This document shows positions 63,663 to 64,000 of a stretch of DNA of 64,000 nt, piece after piece (position 1 is the first letter of the stretch; each line of letters opens with the position of its first letter). The position numbers and the translations under genes are program-made. Under the pieces are notes generated by a model, which made no database searches, was not told the origin of the DNA, and saw only the letters and a program-made list of their open reading frames with translations. Source of the DNA: Blautia coccoides (GTDB taxonomy: Bacteria; Bacillota; Clostridia; Lachnospirales; Lachnospiraceae); the NCBI RefSeq assembly GCF_034355335.1, contig NZ_CP136422.1, positions 1,863,001 through 1,927,000 of the forward strand, in the 5' to 3' direction.

Positions 63663-64000
63663 TCATATGAGATACATGCGGATGTTTTTTTCAATCAGAG
63701 CATTGCAGTGGGCAACAGCTTTTTTGTAAGTGTCAGGGTCTTTTGGAGTGTTGATGTATTCACTTAAAAGTCCCCTGGCGATCAGGCAGTTGATCTGACT
63801 TACATATTCCGCATCATCATAGCTGAGCCGTCCTTCTGCAGCAGCACGGCGAAACCAGATGTAATCTCTGTCTTCAATACATCCACTAAAAATGGAGCAG
63901 TAAAACATTGCAGTATTGCTTCCTTCCACAAAGACAGGGTACATTTTAAGATATTCCTGCAGTATGGATTCCAGGTCGTTGCGTATGTTGCCCCAAAACA
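63663..64000 (-). CDS. Unrecognised protein, C-terminal part
   Basis: An open minus-strand frame of 112 residues enters from beyond base 64000 and stops at 63663. It contains FWGNIRNDLESILQEYLK, IEDRDYIWFRRAAAEGRLSYDD and KAVAHCNALIEKNIRMYLI. It is soluble and mostly helical. I do not recognise the family. It lies upstream of the MttB cluster, 200 bases away, in the same direction, so it could be a regulator or the previous operon's last gene. Confidence 0.55.
   Translation of the reverse strand, partial: FWGNIRNDLESILQEYLKMYPVFVEGSNTAMFYCSIFSGCIEDRDYIWFRRAAAEGRLSYDDAEYVSQINCLIARGLLSEYINTPKDPDTYKKAVAHCNALIEKNIRMYLI

Overview
The window looks like chromosome from a gut Clostridia, most likely Lachnospiraceae. 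Supporting signs are strong AGGAGG ribosome sites, lipoprotein-type binding proteins, two TRAP operons, a YesM/YesN two-component pair, single-chain PurL, UroD-like and MttB-like proteins, and scars of Clostridia-type conjugative elements. No species can be named from sequence alone.

Layout. 0-0.5 kb: start of an IS110-family element with a possible bridge-RNA region. 0.5-5.5 kb: sugar or cyclitol-type genes (binding lipoprotein, dehydrogenase, Hyi-like isomerase, Gfo/Idh oxidoreductase, RidA). 5.7-13.1 kb: one tight operon with a SAM methyltransferase, an M14 deacylase/methyltransferase fusion and a complete Opp/Nik-type ABC importer. 13.1-15.3 kb: LysR regulator and MFS transporter on the minus strand. 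15.4-15.6 kb: tandem repeats and a 46-bp inverted repeat. 15.77-23.0 kb: the most interesting region (below). 23.2-27.5 kb: purL and a sigma-factor remnant. 27.6-34 kb: phosphorelay with c-di-GMP output and a double-winged-helix GntR protein. 34-35 kb: scar of an integrative element. 35-42.9 kb: UroD-like protein, CdaR-like regulator, TRAP transporter, dCTP deaminase, M20 hydrolase. 43-47.7 kb: binding lipoprotein with YesM/YesN. 48-48.5 kb: four tRNAs (Val-Met twice). 48.5-59 kb: PrpR-like regulator and a four-carbon acid-sugar operon (PdxA2, DUF1537 kinase, two dehydrogenases, UroD-like protein, TRAP transporter). 59.1-63.5 kb: BCCT carrier, MFS carrier and MttB-family methyltransferase, probably for a quaternary amine.

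Main finding. Next to a type I-C-like cas operon (cas5-cas8-cas7-cas3, with no cas1, cas2, cas4 or array in the window) there is a module that reads as a CRISPR-regulated toxin-antitoxin (CreTA-like). A 27-residue membrane peptide is encoded on the minus strand at 15919-16002. Divergent to it, a small RNA gene carries one degenerate I-C-type CRISPR repeat (16201-16232) followed by a spacer-like sequence. The first 14 nt of that sequence match DNA just upstream of the peptide's -35 box at every position except position 6, the base that type I Cascade does not read. The match is preceded by TTC, the type I-C PAM. Cascade loaded with this RNA should therefore repress the peptide, making the cas operon addictive. 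The same peptide also has a convergent antisense RNA (about 15804-15880) with two 10-nt stretches complementary to its start region, the layout of the Fst/par type I toxin-antitoxin family. The peptide thus appears to be under two independent RNA controls. The Cas8 gene has a strong internal ribosome site and ATG at 18827 that would yield the small subunit Cas11.
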